Assembly (NCBI RefSeq): GCF_001307275.1 | Contig: NZ_CP012831.1 | Coordinates: 4,084,501 to 4,148,500, forward strand | Origin: Pseudomonas fluorescens | GTDB lineage: Bacteria > Pseudomonadota > Gammaproteobacteria > Pseudomonadales > Pseudomonadaceae | DNA: 64,000 bases | Reading direction: 5' to 3' | Part shown: in pieces, positions 47,770 through 56,119 of the stretch | How the letters are laid out: every line of letters starts with the position of its first letter | Numbering within the stretch: position 1 is the first letter of the stretch | Made by a program: the position numbers and the translations under genes | The notes under the pieces: model-generated | The model's input: only the letters and a program-made list of their open reading frames with translations | The model's database searches: none | Told to the model about the DNA's origin: nothing

Positions 47770-48299
47770 GGGCGCGGCGTTTCCTCGGTGGTTGAAGGGG
47801 ATTTGGCTGCCGTCCAGGCCTGTCGGGCCGCCAGTAGCAGGCCGAGCAGAATGAACCCGCCCGGGGCGAGCAAGGCCAGGGGGAGGCCGCTGCCGATCAG
47901 CTCACGCAGGGTGCCCAGGCTGACCATCAAGAGACCGAACACCCCAGCCAGCCTGAGGCGTCCAGGCAAGCGAGACTCAACGAAGAAACCCGCATGCTCC
48001 AGCGCCACGCAGCTCAAGGTGATCCAGCCCAGGTAAAGCCCCAGCGGTCGATACAGTTCCAATGCCCAGGCCTGGATGACAAAACCTATGCAGGTGGTCA
48101 GGGTAGCGGCCAGCACGATGGCGGCGAGCAGTTGTTGCGCGGTTGTCAGGCGTTGTCGGACACACCCCATCGCCAAGCCCTGGCAGAAGAACATCAAGGC
48201 CCAGGCCAGCCATAACACCAGTGCGCCCATCAGCGAATCGCTGGCGCCCACCAGCGGGACGAGCAGCAGGCCGTGTGTCAGGCCCCATGGCTTATTCAT
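47766..48299 (-). CDS. rnfE: Rnf-type electron transport complex subunit E, shortened
   Basis: A 177-residue membrane protein, shorter than the usual about 230. It keeps RnfE features: helices throughout, LYRPLGLYLGWITLSCVALEHAGFF, and GTLRELIGSG near the C-terminus followed by APGGFILLGLLLA. The first Cys that ligates the intramembrane iron centre (normally LCPLL) is Val here (LLVPLVGASDS); the second is retained (ITLSCVAL). It overlaps rnfG by 8 bases and nth by 4. Confidence 0.85.
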   Translation of the reverse strand: MNKPWGLTHGLLLVPLVGASDSLMGALVLWLAWALMFFCQGLAMGCVRQRLTTAQQLLAAIVLAATLTTCIGFVIQAWALELYRPLGLYLGWITLSCVALEHAGFFVESRLPGRLRLAGVFGLLMVSLGTLRELIGSGLPLALLAPGGFILLGLLLAARQAWTAAKSPSTTEETPRP

Positions 48300-48900
48300 T
48301 GGCAGGCACTCCCAACTGAGCCTTGTGCTCGTCGAAGTAACGCAACGCGTCGTGAACCGCTTGGAGCACCGCCCGGGATGTCACCGTTGCGCCGGCCAGT
48401 TGATCGAACTGTCCCTGGTCCTTCTTCAGGGCCCAGCCGCTGTCGTCAGGCGCCTGGCGTGATTTGCCGGTGAAAACCTGCATCCAGGTGTTCGGCCAGC
48501 CGGCAATCGCCGCGCCCAACCCGGGAGTTTCGGCTTGGCGCAGCGTCTTGACGCCCAGCAGCCGGCCCTGTGGATCGATGGCGACCAGCAATTCGATGCT
48601 GCCCTCATAGCCCGGTGCCTGGCTACGCAGCAGCACGGCGCTGGGCTGGCCATTGCGGGTCGCCAGATAACCGCCCAGCAGCGAGCTATGGGTCAAGGTC
48701 TCCGGGGCGGTGAGAACGGGGTGCGCCAATGGCTGATTGTCGTAGAGGCCGGTGGGCAGCACCTCAAGCAAGGTCCTGTTCGCCAGCGCTTGCCGCTGGG
48801 TCTCGATGCGCCCGGCGGTGCCGAGGTGTGTGAGGTAAGTGGCACTGCAACCGAGGCCGATCAACAGGATCAGGATTGCCACGCCGCCGGGATTCTTCAT
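48292..48900 (-). CDS. rnfG: Rnf-type complex subunit G (covalent FMN)
   Basis: A 202-residue protein with one N-terminal transmembrane helix (VAILILLIGLGCSATYLTHL) and a periplasmic FMN-binding domain. The flavinylation motif is LAGATVTSRAV, in which the last Thr of GATVT would carry FMN through phosphoester linkage. Other conserved parts are VKTLRQAETPGLGAAI and WMQVFTGKS. The start at 48900 overlaps rnfD by 4 bases; the long frame upstream is out-of-frame rnfD DNA. Confidence 0.92.
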   Translation of the reverse strand: MKNPGGVAILILLIGLGCSATYLTHLGTAGRIETQRQALANRTLLEVLPTGLYDNQPLAHPVLTAPETLTHSSLLGGYLATRNGQPSAVLLRSQAPGYEGSIELLVAIDPQGRLLGVKTLRQAETPGLGAAIAGWPNTWMQVFTGKSRQAPDDSGWALKKDQGQFDQLAGATVTSRAVLQAVHDALRYFDEHKAQLGVPANE

Positions 48901-49877
48901 GTCAGTGGCCGCCGTTGTCGCGCCTCGGCAAACCGATCCAGTGCCGGCACGCCGAGGTTCATCAGCAACACCGCGAACGCCACGCCATCCGGGTAGCCGC
49001 CCCAGGTGCGGATCAGGTAGACCAGCAGCCCCATGCCCGCGCCAAACAGCAGGCGGGCGAGAGGGGCCTTGGCGCCCGAGACCGGTTCGGTCGCGATAAA
49101 AAACGCGCCGAGCATGGTTGCGCCGCTGAACAGATGAAACAGCGGGGAACCATGGGAGTCGGACCCCGACCCGTTCCAGCACAGCAGGCTGACGATAAAC
49201 AGGCTCCCCAGCAGGCCCACTGGCGCATGCCAGCTGAACACCCGTTGCTGCAACAGAAACAGACCGCCTGCCAGAAAGGCCAGATTGACCCATTCGGCAC
49301 CGCGGCCACCGAAACGCCCGAACGCCGGATCGCTGGCGAACAGTTCATCGATGGTCAGGCTCGTGTTGGTTCGCAGGCTGTCCAGCGCGGTGGCCCCGGC
49401 CCAGGCGTCGGGCGTCGGATGAGTGCCGAACACCTGTTGCAAGCCTTCAAGCAGGCCCAAACCGTGGGGCGCGGGACTCATATGGGCGGGAAACGCCACC
49501 AGGACCAGGGCATAGCCGAGCATCGCCGGGTTGAACGGGTTGCTGCCGACGCCGCCCCACAGGTGCTTGCCGAACAGCAAGGCGCAGGCGGCCGCGGTGA
49601 CGGTCAGCCACCAGGGGCAATACGCCGGCAAGGCCAGGGCCAGCAGCGTGGCACTGACCAGCGCGCTGCCATCGTTCAGTTCGGGTTTGAGCGGCCGGCG
49701 GCGCAAACGCAGCACCAACGCTTCGACCGCCAGCGCGGTGAGGCCGGACAACAGCAGGTTGAGTACCACGCCCCAGCCCTGGAACCACAGCAACGCCAGC
49801 ACGCCGGGCAGTGTCGCCAGCAACACCCGCGTCATCGCGGGCCGCAGCCGTTCGTCCACGGTGTCAGGAAGCGGCAT
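48897..49877 (-). CDS. rnfD: Rnf-type complex subunit D (covalent FMN)
   Basis: About 326 residues, an integral membrane subunit with eight to ten helices. The flavinylation motif SGATM is in FHLFSGATMLGAFFIATEP. Other conserved segments are LLFGKHLWGGVGSNPFNPAMLGYA and MGLLVYLIRTWGGYPDGVAFAVLLMN. AGGTGGA precedes the ATG at 49877; a frame from 49901 lies further inside rnfB. It follows rnfB directly with 14 bases of overlap, so no rnfC fits between them. Confidence 0.93.
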   Translation of the reverse strand: MPLPDTVDERLRPAMTRVLLATLPGVLALLWFQGWGVVLNLLLSGLTALAVEALVLRLRRRPLKPELNDGSALVSATLLALALPAYCPWWLTVTAAACALLFGKHLWGGVGSNPFNPAMLGYALVLVAFPAHMSPAPHGLGLLEGLQQVFGTHPTPDAWAGATALDSLRTNTSLTIDELFASDPAFGRFGGRGAEWVNLAFLAGGLFLLQQRVFSWHAPVGLLGSLFIVSLLCWNGSGSDSHGSPLFHLFSGATMLGAFFIATEPVSGAKAPLARLLFGAGMGLLVYLIRTWGGYPDGVAFAVLLMNLGVPALDRFAEARQRRPLT

Positions 49878-50877
49878 GGACGTCCACCTGGCGCTCGGCA
49901 TCCTTCACCGCTTGCTCCAACGCCTGCAGTTGTTCATCCGATGCCGCTGCCGTACGGGCTTTGCTGAGTTCGGCGCGGCGCATCGCCAGTTGGATCTTGG
50001 CCCGCTTCAGTTCGGCGCTTTGTGCCGGAGCCGGGGCTGGCGTGATCGCGGGTGCGGCGTTTTCCAGTTGGCTCAGGGCCTGCTCGGCCGCTTCGAACTG
50101 GCGTTGCAGCAGGATCAGTTGCGACTGCTGCTCGAAGGTTGGCGGATGGCCGAACGCTTTCAAGGATTTGTTCAACTGCGCCCGGCTCATGGCCAGGTCA
50201 ACCTTGGCTTTTTTCAAGGCGGCATCGGCGGTGGCGGCTTTTTGCGCGCGCACGCGTTCCAGTGCGGCTTGTACGGGATCGAGCGGCTGTTCCGGTTCCT
50301 TGGCCTGGGCCGCGCGCTGGGTACGGGCCAAGCGCTCCGCCTGGCGCTGTTCTTCTTCGCGGCGCAGGCGCGCATTGCGTTGTTCGAAGCGGCGCCGGGC
50401 GTGGTTGCGCTTGGCCGTTCGCGCCTGTTGCTCGGCGGCGCTGAAGGCCAGGCCGCCGACAATCGGCAACACGCTTGCCGTCGGCAGGGGCCGCATTTCG
50501 ATGCAGTCGACCGGGCAGGGCGCCACGCACAGGTCGCAGCCGGTGCATTCGTCGATGAGGACGGTGTGCATCAGCTTGGCCGCGCCGACAATCGCGTCCA
50601 CCGGACAGGCCTGGATGCACTTGGTGCAGCCGATGCATTCGGCTTCGCGGATGAAGGCGATTTGCGCCGGAGCCACGCCGCGGCTGGTGTCCAGTTCCAG
50701 CACTGGTATTTTCATCAGCTCGGCCAGGGCCGCGATGGTTTCGCGTCCGCCGGGCGGGCATTTGTTGATCGGCTCGCCCTGGGCGATGCCTTCGGCGTAG
50801 GGCTTGCACCCGGGGTGACCGCATTTGCCGCATTGGGTCTGCGGCAACAGGGCGTCGATACGTTGAATCAGGCTCAT
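49864..50877 (-). CDS. rnfB: Rnf-type complex subunit B with long C-terminal tail
   Basis: About 337 residues. Residues 1-60 carry the first [4Fe-4S] motif (TQCGKCGHPGC ... NKCPPGG); residues 85-135 hold a two-cluster ferredoxin domain (ECIGCTKCIQACPVDAI and ECTGCDLCVAPCPVDCI). The N-terminal transmembrane helix usual in RnfB is missing. The last 200 residues are highly charged and Ala/Gln-rich, probably coiled coil, with a repeated block (ALKKAKVDLAMSRAQLNK and ELKRAKIQLAMRRAELSK). Such a tail is normally found on RnfC. It overlaps rnfA by 4 bases. Confidence 0.9.
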   Translation of the reverse strand: MSLIQRIDALLPQTQCGKCGHPGCKPYAEGIAQGEPINKCPPGGRETIAALAELMKIPVLELDTSRGVAPAQIAFIREAECIGCTKCIQACPVDAIVGAAKLMHTVLIDECTGCDLCVAPCPVDCIEMRPLPTASVLPIVGGLAFSAAEQQARTAKRNHARRRFEQRNARLRREEEQRQAERLARTQRAAQAKEPEQPLDPVQAALERVRAQKAATADAALKKAKVDLAMSRAQLNKSLKAFGHPPTFEQQSQLILLQRQFEAAEQALSQLENAAPAITPAPAPAQSAELKRAKIQLAMRRAELSKARTAAASDEQLQALEQAVKDAERQVDVHAAS

Positions 50878-51446
50878 GTTTTGACCAGCCCGCGCAATCC
50901 GAGAAAGGCCACCGCCATCAGTCCGGCGCTGATCAACTGTATTGGCAGGCCCCTGAAGGGCAAGGGAATAGCGTGATTGAAGGTGCGCTGGCGCAGATCG
51001 TCGAACAGGCCCAGCACCAGCCAGAAGCCCAGCCCGGCCCCCAGGCTCAGCGCCACGGCGTGGCCCAGGCCTCGGTCTTCCTGGCCGTTGAGCAGCGTGA
51101 CGCCCAGGATGCCGGCATTGCCGAGCAGCAGCGGCCACAATCCATCGAACGGCATTGCGGGCAGCCAGCGTGTCAGCAGGCGCAGCAACGGCCCGATCAG
51201 CAAGATGCTCAAGGACAGCCAGACCAACAGGCGCAGGAATGTCAGATTGGTTGGCACGAGCACCCCATGATCGACCAGATAACCCAGGGTGCCGACGATC
51301 AGCATCAGGCACGCCGTTGCCAGGCCCAGGGCGTGCACCTGTCTTCTGCCGTTGGCCGCCAGCAGCGGATCGACGCCCAGCGGCCAATGCAACACCAGGT
51401 TGTTGATCAGGGCAGCGCTGAACAGCGTGAGGACGATTTCGGTCAT
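50874..51446 (-). CDS. rnfA: Rnf-type complex subunit A, iron-centre cysteines absent
   Basis: A 190-residue six-helix protein. MTEIVLTLFSAALINNLVL and the ending PFRGLPIQLISAGLMAVAFLGLRGLVK match RnfA/RsxA. In E. coli-type RnfA the positions LGLCPF and TTNCAVLG carry Cys; here they read LGVDPLL and LGNAGILG. Only one Cys remains (TACLML), elsewhere. An upstream in-frame start at 51488 exists, but MTEIV aligns with the family N-terminus. First gene of the cluster. Confidence 0.88.
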   Translation of the reverse strand: MTEIVLTLFSAALINNLVLHWPLGVDPLLAANGRRQVHALGLATACLMLIVGTLGYLVDHGVLVPTNLTFLRLLVWLSLSILLIGPLLRLLTRWLPAMPFDGLWPLLLGNAGILGVTLLNGQEDRGLGHAVALSLGAGLGFWLVLGLFDDLRQRTFNHAIPLPFRGLPIQLISAGLMAVAFLGLRGLVKT

Positions 51447-51521
51447 GGGCGTGTGGGCGAACAAAGGGCCTGTTACAAGATTAGGCATTATCCGGCACGC
51501 CGGGAGTGCGGGCCAGATATG

Positions 51522-51558
51522 AAAATCCCACAGCCACCTGCAAGGCGACTGTGGGATC
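51522..51558 (-). terminator. Rho-independent terminator of metG
   Basis: On the minus strand GATCCCACAG TCGCC and GGTGGCTGTGGGATTTT form a stem with a short TTGCA loop followed by T's. It lies about 20 bases past the metG stop and before the rnf cluster. Confidence 0.8.
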
Positions 51559-51577
51559 GGTGCAGCACGCGGTCGCG

Positions 51578-53623
51578 TTACTTGATCCGCTGGCCCGGCT
51601 TGGCGCCGCTGTCAGGGCTCAACAGGTAGATTTCCTCGCCACCGGGGCCTGCCGCCATCACCATGCCTTCGGAGATGCCGAAGCGCATTTTGCGCGGCTT
51701 GAGGTTGGCGATCATCATCGTCAACCGACCTTCGAGCTTGGCCGGGTCCGGGTAGGCACTCTTGATGCCGGAGAACACGTTGCGTTGCTCATCGCCGATG
51801 TCCAGGGTCAGGCGCAGCAGCTTGTCGGCCCCTTCGACGGCCTCGGCCTTGAGGATCAGCGCCACGCGCAGGTCAACGGCGGCGAAAGCGTCGAAGTCGA
51901 TTTCCGGCGACAACGGATCCTTGGTCAACTCACCGTTGCCGGTCGGGCCGCCGGTGTCGGTCTGGCTGGCGGCCAGGTCTTCCTTGGAGGCGTCGATCAT
52001 GGCTTGGACCTTGGTGGCATCGATACGGGTCATCAACGGCTTGAATGCGTTCAGTTGATGGTTGCTCAGCAGTGTCTGGTGGTCGTTCCAGGTCAGCGGC
52101 GCGACGTTCAGGAACGCTTCGGCATCAGCGGCCAGCAACGGCAGTACCGGCTTGAGGAAGATCACCAACTGGCGGAACAGGTTGATGCCCAAGGCGCAGA
52201 TGGCCTGGACTTCGTCCTGCTTGCCTTCCTGCTTGGCCAGCGACCACGGGGCCTTGTCGGCGATCCAGGCATTGGCGCGGTCGGCCAGGGCCATGATTTC
52301 GCGCATGGCGCGGGCAAAGTCGCGGCTCTCGTAGGCGTCGGCGATGCTGGGTGCCGCCGCCAGGAAAGCGTCGGTCAGTTCCGGCGCGGCGTTACCGGCG
52401 ACCAGGACCCCGGCGTTGCCCTTGTGGATGAACCCGGCGCAACGGCTGGCAATGTTGACGACCTTGCCCACCAGGTCGGAGTTGACCTTCTGCACGAAGT
52501 CTTCGAGGTTCAGGTCCAGGTCGTCGACGCCGCGGCCGAGCTTGGACGCGTAGTAGTAGCGCAGGTATTCCGGCGACAGGTGGTCCAGGTAGGTCCGGGC
52601 CTTGATGAAGGTGCCGCGGGACTTGGACATCTTCTGGCCATTGACGGTCAGGTAGCCGTGGACGTTGATGCCGGTCGGCTTGCGGAAACCGGCGCCTTCG
52701 AGCATGGCGGGCCAGAACAGCGCATGGAAGTTGACGATGTCCTTGCCGATGAAGTGATACACCTCGGCCGTGGAGTCCTTGCCCCAGAACGCGTCGAAGT
52801 CCAGCTCAGGCGTGCGGTCGCAAAGGTTCTTGAAGCTCGCCATGTAGCCGATGGGCGCATCCAGCCACACGTAGAAATACTTGCCGGGCTCGCCGGGGAT
52901 TTCGAAGCCGAAGTACGGCGCATCGCGGGAGATGTCCCACTCTTGCAGGCCGGAGTCGAGCCATTCGGCGAGCTTGTTGGCCACCGCGTCGTGCAACGTG
53001 CCGCTGCGGGTCCAGGTTTGCAGCATTTCCTGGAAATCCGGCAGCTTGAAGAAGAAATGCTGGGAGTCCCTGAGCACCGGGGTGGCGCCGGAAATCGCCG
53101 ATTTCGGGTCTTTCAGGTCGGTCGGTGCGTAGGTGGCGCCGCATTTTTCGCAGTTGTCGCCGTACTGGTCTTCGGTGCCGCATTTCGGGCAGGTGCCCTT
53201 GATGAAGCGGTCGGCCAGGAACATGTTCTTTTCCGGGTCGAAATACTGGGTGACCGAACGGGTGGCGATGTGCCCGGCGTCACGCAGCTTCAGGTAGATC
53301 TGGCTCGACAGCTCACGGTTTTCTTCGGCGTGAGTGGAGTGGAAGTTGTCGAAGTCCACCAGGAACTCGGCAAAGTCGGCGCTGTGTTCGGCCTGGACGT
53401 TGGCGATCAGTTGCTCCGGGGTGATGCCTTCCTTTTCCGCGCGCAGCATGATGGCCGAACCGTGGGCGTCGTCGGCGCAGACATAGATGCACTGGTTGCC
53501 GCGATGTTTCTGGAAGCGCGTCCACATATCGGTCTGGATGTATTCCAGCATATGGCCGAGGTGAATCGAACCATTGGCATAGGGCAGGGCGCTGGTGACG
53601 AGAATCTTGCGTGGCTCGGACAT
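51578..53623 (-). CDS. metG: Methionyl-tRNA synthetase
   Basis: A 681-residue class I synthetase. The HIGH-type motif is YANGSIHLGHML near the N-terminus, the zinc knuckle CPKCGTEDQYGDNCEKC near residue 145, and KMSKS in VNGQKMSKSRGTFIKA. The C-terminal 110 residues form the Arc1p-like tRNA-binding domain (DLRVALILKAEAVEGADKLL), which allows dimerisation. It is divergent from mrp. Confidence 0.98.
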   Translation of the reverse strand: MSEPRKILVTSALPYANGSIHLGHMLEYIQTDMWTRFQKHRGNQCIYVCADDAHGSAIMLRAEKEGITPEQLIANVQAEHSADFAEFLVDFDNFHSTHAEENRELSSQIYLKLRDAGHIATRSVTQYFDPEKNMFLADRFIKGTCPKCGTEDQYGDNCEKCGATYAPTDLKDPKSAISGATPVLRDSQHFFFKLPDFQEMLQTWTRSGTLHDAVANKLAEWLDSGLQEWDISRDAPYFGFEIPGEPGKYFYVWLDAPIGYMASFKNLCDRTPELDFDAFWGKDSTAEVYHFIGKDIVNFHALFWPAMLEGAGFRKPTGINVHGYLTVNGQKMSKSRGTFIKARTYLDHLSPEYLRYYYASKLGRGVDDLDLNLEDFVQKVNSDLVGKVVNIASRCAGFIHKGNAGVLVAGNAAPELTDAFLAAAPSIADAYESRDFARAMREIMALADRANAWIADKAPWSLAKQEGKQDEVQAICALGINLFRQLVIFLKPVLPLLAADAEAFLNVAPLTWNDHQTLLSNHQLNAFKPLMTRIDATKVQAMIDASKEDLAASQTDTGGPTGNGELTKDPLSPEIDFDAFAAVDLRVALILKAEAVEGADKLLRLTLDIGDEQRNVFSGIKSAYPDPAKLEGRLTMMIANLKPRKMRFGISEGMVMAAGPGGEEIYLLSPDSGAKPGQRIK

Positions 53624-53749
53624 GGGGCTCGGCTACTTGATGAAACGGAGGTCGGCCACTATAAAGCGCCGGGAAATATATTTCACCCCACTGGCCTGTT
53701 TCCGCATGCATCGGTTGGGAACGGCGAAAGGCCTGAGCCAGGCACAATC

Positions 53750-53876
53750 TGTGGCGAGGGGATTGTGGGAGCAAAGCTTGCTCGCGAAACGGGCACCTCG
53801 ATTTCTGAAAGACCGCATCGCCTGCATCGCGGGCAAGCCTTGCTCCCACACAGCGGGAGCAAGCTCCCTCGCCACA
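53750..53876. repeat. Nested REP: one REPIN inserted in another
   Basis: The outer arms are TGTGGCGAGGGGATTG (left, altered) and CAGCGGGAGCAAGCTCCCTCGCCACA (right arm of the GTGGCGAGGGAGC family). Inside is a complete TGTGGGAGCAAAGCTTGCTCG ... CGGGCAAGCCTTGCTCCCACA element. The arrangement suggests insertion of one REP family next to or into another, in the divergent metG-mrp region. Confidence 0.75.
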
Positions 53877-53935
53877 CAAGCAGGCTCGGCGTAGGATAGC
53901 GGCCTGTTTTTCAAGTCTTGCTATCGGAGTTGCCC

Positions 53936-55030
53936 ATGAGCGCCGTCAACCGCGCAGCGGTGGAAACCGTCCTTCGCCAGTACACCGACCCCTACCTGAA
54001 CCAGGACCCGGTCAGCGCCGGATGCGTGCGCGCCATCGACATCCAGGGCGATCGCGTCAGTGTCCAGCTGGAAATCGGCTACGCCGCCGACCTGTTCAAG
54101 AGCGGCTGGGCGCAGATGCTGCAAATGGCGATCGAAGGCCTCGACGGCGTGACCGCCGCGACAGTCCAGGTCACCAGCGTGATCGCTGCCCATAAGGCTC
54201 AGGCGCAGGTGCCGGGGCTGGCCAACGTCAAGAACGTGATCGCCGTGGCCTCGGGCAAGGGCGGCGTGGGCAAGTCCACCACCGCCGCCAACCTGGCCCT
54301 GGCCCTGGCCCGTGAAGGGGCGAAGGTCGGGATTCTCGACGCGGACATCTACGGCCCGAGCCAGGGCATCATGTTCGGGATCGCCGAGGGCACCCGGCCG
54401 CAGATCAAGGACCAGAAGTGGTTCGTGCCGCTGCAATCCCATGGCGTGGAAGTCATGTCCATGGCCTTCCTGACCGACGACAACACGCCGATGGTCTGGC
54501 GCGGACCGATGGTTTCCGGGGCCTTGCTGCAACTGGTCACGCAAACCGCGTGGGGCGACCTGGATTACCTGGTGATCGACATGCCGCCGGGCACCGGCGA
54601 TATCCAGCTGACCCTGGCGCAGAAAGTCCCGGTGGCCGGTGCGGTGATCGTCACCACCCCCCAGGACCTGGCCCTGCTGGACGCGCGCAAGGGCGTGGAG
54701 ATGTTCCGCAAGGTGAACATCCCTGTGCTGGGCGTGGTAGAGAACATGGCCGTGCACATCTGCTCCAATTGCGGACATGCCGAGCACCTGTTCGGCGAAG
54801 GTGGCGGGGAAAAGCTGGCGACCCAGTACGGCGTCGAACTGCTGGCTTCGCTGCCGCTGTCGATGGTGATCCGCGAACAGGCCGACGGCGGCAAACCGAC
54901 GGTCATCGCCGAACCGGACAGCCAGATCGCCATGGTCTATCAGGAACTGGCCCGCCATGTGGGCGCGCGGATAGTGTTGCAGGAGGCCGCTTCACCGGCG
55001 ATGCCGAACATCACCGTCAGCGACGATTGA
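53936..55030 (+). CDS. apbC: Iron-sulfur cluster carrier protein ApbC/Mrp
   Basis: A 364-residue P-loop ATPase that carries and delivers [4Fe-4S] clusters. An N-terminal MIP18-like domain (about 1-90) is followed by Walker A with the deviant form SGKGGVGKST, then switch DMPPGTGDIQL, and CxxC cluster ligands in HICSNCGHAEHLF. The start at 53936 has CGGAG upstream. It is divergent from metG, a conserved pairing. Confidence 0.95.
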   Translation: MSAVNRAAVETVLRQYTDPYLNQDPVSAGCVRAIDIQGDRVSVQLEIGYAADLFKSGWAQMLQMAIEGLDGVTAATVQVTSVIAAHKAQAQVPGLANVKNVIAVASGKGGVGKSTTAANLALALAREGAKVGILDADIYGPSQGIMFGIAEGTRPQIKDQKWFVPLQSHGVEVMSMAFLTDDNTPMVWRGPMVSGALLQLVTQTAWGDLDYLVIDMPPGTGDIQLTLAQKVPVAGAVIVTTPQDLALLDARKGVEMFRKVNIPVLGVVENMAVHICSNCGHAEHLFGEGGGEKLATQYGVELLASLPLSMVIREQADGGKPTVIAEPDSQIAMVYQELARHVGARIVLQEAASPAMPNITVSDD

Positions 55031-55050
55031 TCGACTGAACTGCAGTCTTA

Positions 55051-55170
55051 TGTGGGAGCAAGCCTGTGGGAGCACAGCTTGCTCGCGATGACGGCTTCAC
55101 CTACAACACATCTGTTGGCCTTAGAATCGCTATCGCGAGCAAGCTGTGCTCCCACAGGCCCGCTCCCACA
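55051..55170. repeat. Nested REPIN between mrp and the SDR gene
   Basis: An outer TGTGGGAGCAAGCC... and ...GGCCCGCTCCCACA pair encloses a full TGTGGGAGCACAGCTTGCTCG ... CGAGCAAGCTGTGCTCCCACA REPIN (inner arms 55065-55085 and 55136-55156). The variant arm carries CACAGC / GCTGTG rather than CGAGC. A second case of one repeat inside another. Confidence 0.78.
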
Positions 55171-55192
55171 TTTCATTTGGTTTGCGCTGACC

Positions 55193-55951
55193 TTAGATCC
55201 GCAACCCGCCATCCATCTCCAAGATCCGCCCGGTGTAGTAGTCATTCTCGAAGATATACGCCGCCGAATGGGCGATCTCCTCGGGCTTGCCCATGCGCTT
55301 GAGCGGAATCCCCGAGGTCATTTTCTCCAGGGCTTCGGGTTTCATGCCCAGGGTCATCTCGGTTTCGATGAAGCCCGGTGCGATGCCGGCGACACGGATG
55401 CCGTAGCGCGCCAGTTCCTTCGCCCAGGTCACGGTGGCGGCGGCCACACCGGCCTTGGCGGCCGAATAGTTGGTCTGGCCGACATTGCCGGCGCGGGAAA
55501 TCGACGAGATATTGATGATGGCGCCGCTGTTCTTCAGTTCGACCATTTTCGCCGCCACTTCACGGGTGCACAGGAACACGCCGGTGAGGTTGACGTCGAT
55601 CACGGCCTGCCACTGGGCCAGGCTCATCTTGGTCATTTCGCCGTCCTTGACCTTGAGCAGCAGGCCATCGCGCAGGATCCCGGCGTTGTTGATCAGGCCG
55701 TGGATCGCGCCGAAGTCCTCGGCCACCCGGGCAACCATGTCGATCACCTGATCTTCATTGGCGACATTGCACAAGTAGGCGCGGGCCTCGACGCCCTTGG
55801 CTGCGCAGGCGGCCACCGCCTGGTCGAGTTTTTCCTGGTTGAGGTCCACCAGCGCCAGCTTTGCGCCTTTGTCGGCGAAATACTCGGCCATGGAGCGGCC
55901 CAGGCCCTGGCAACCGCCGGTGATAATGATTACTTTGTCAGTGAGTTGCAT
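55193..55951 (-). CDS. Short-chain dehydrogenase/reductase (FabG-like)
   Basis: A 252-residue classical SDR. The cofactor loop is ITGGCQGLGRSMAEYF, then NNAG in GLINNAGILRDG, the catalytic Ser in INISSISRAG, and Tyr-x3-Lys in TNYSAAKAG. An Asp after beta-2 (LALVDLNQEK) predicts NAD rather than NADP preference. The start at 55951 has GGAAC at good distance; a second ATG lies two codons upstream. Monocistronic, convergent with mrp. Substrate not predictable; FabG paralogues of this kind often reduce or oxidise 3-hydroxyacyl compounds. Confidence 0.9.
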   Translation of the reverse strand: MQLTDKVIIITGGCQGLGRSMAEYFADKGAKLALVDLNQEKLDQAVAACAAKGVEARAYLCNVANEDQVIDMVARVAEDFGAIHGLINNAGILRDGLLLKVKDGEMTKMSLAQWQAVIDVNLTGVFLCTREVAAKMVELKNSGAIINISSISRAGNVGQTNYSAAKAGVAAATVTWAKELARYGIRVAGIAPGFIETEMTLGMKPEALEKMTSGIPLKRMGKPEEIAHSAAYIFENDYYTGRILEMDGGLRI

Positions 55952-56119
55952 TCTCATGTTCCAGATGGCGCAGCGGTGGAGGGGGGACCTGTTGGGAGGT
56001 TTCTCGAATTTGTGACGGTGCAGCCCGACTGCACACGCGAACTGTCCCCTAGGTGTATCGGAACATTACTCCAGTCGCCCGACCGTTTTCTAGACGGATT
56101 TCATAAAAGGAGTCATAAA

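Noticed and set aside
55052..56119. N-terminal 356-codon extension of the HugZ-like frame
   Set aside because: The extension runs antisense through REP DNA and the SDR gene. The TTG at 56120 with AAAGGAGT fits the family N-terminus.
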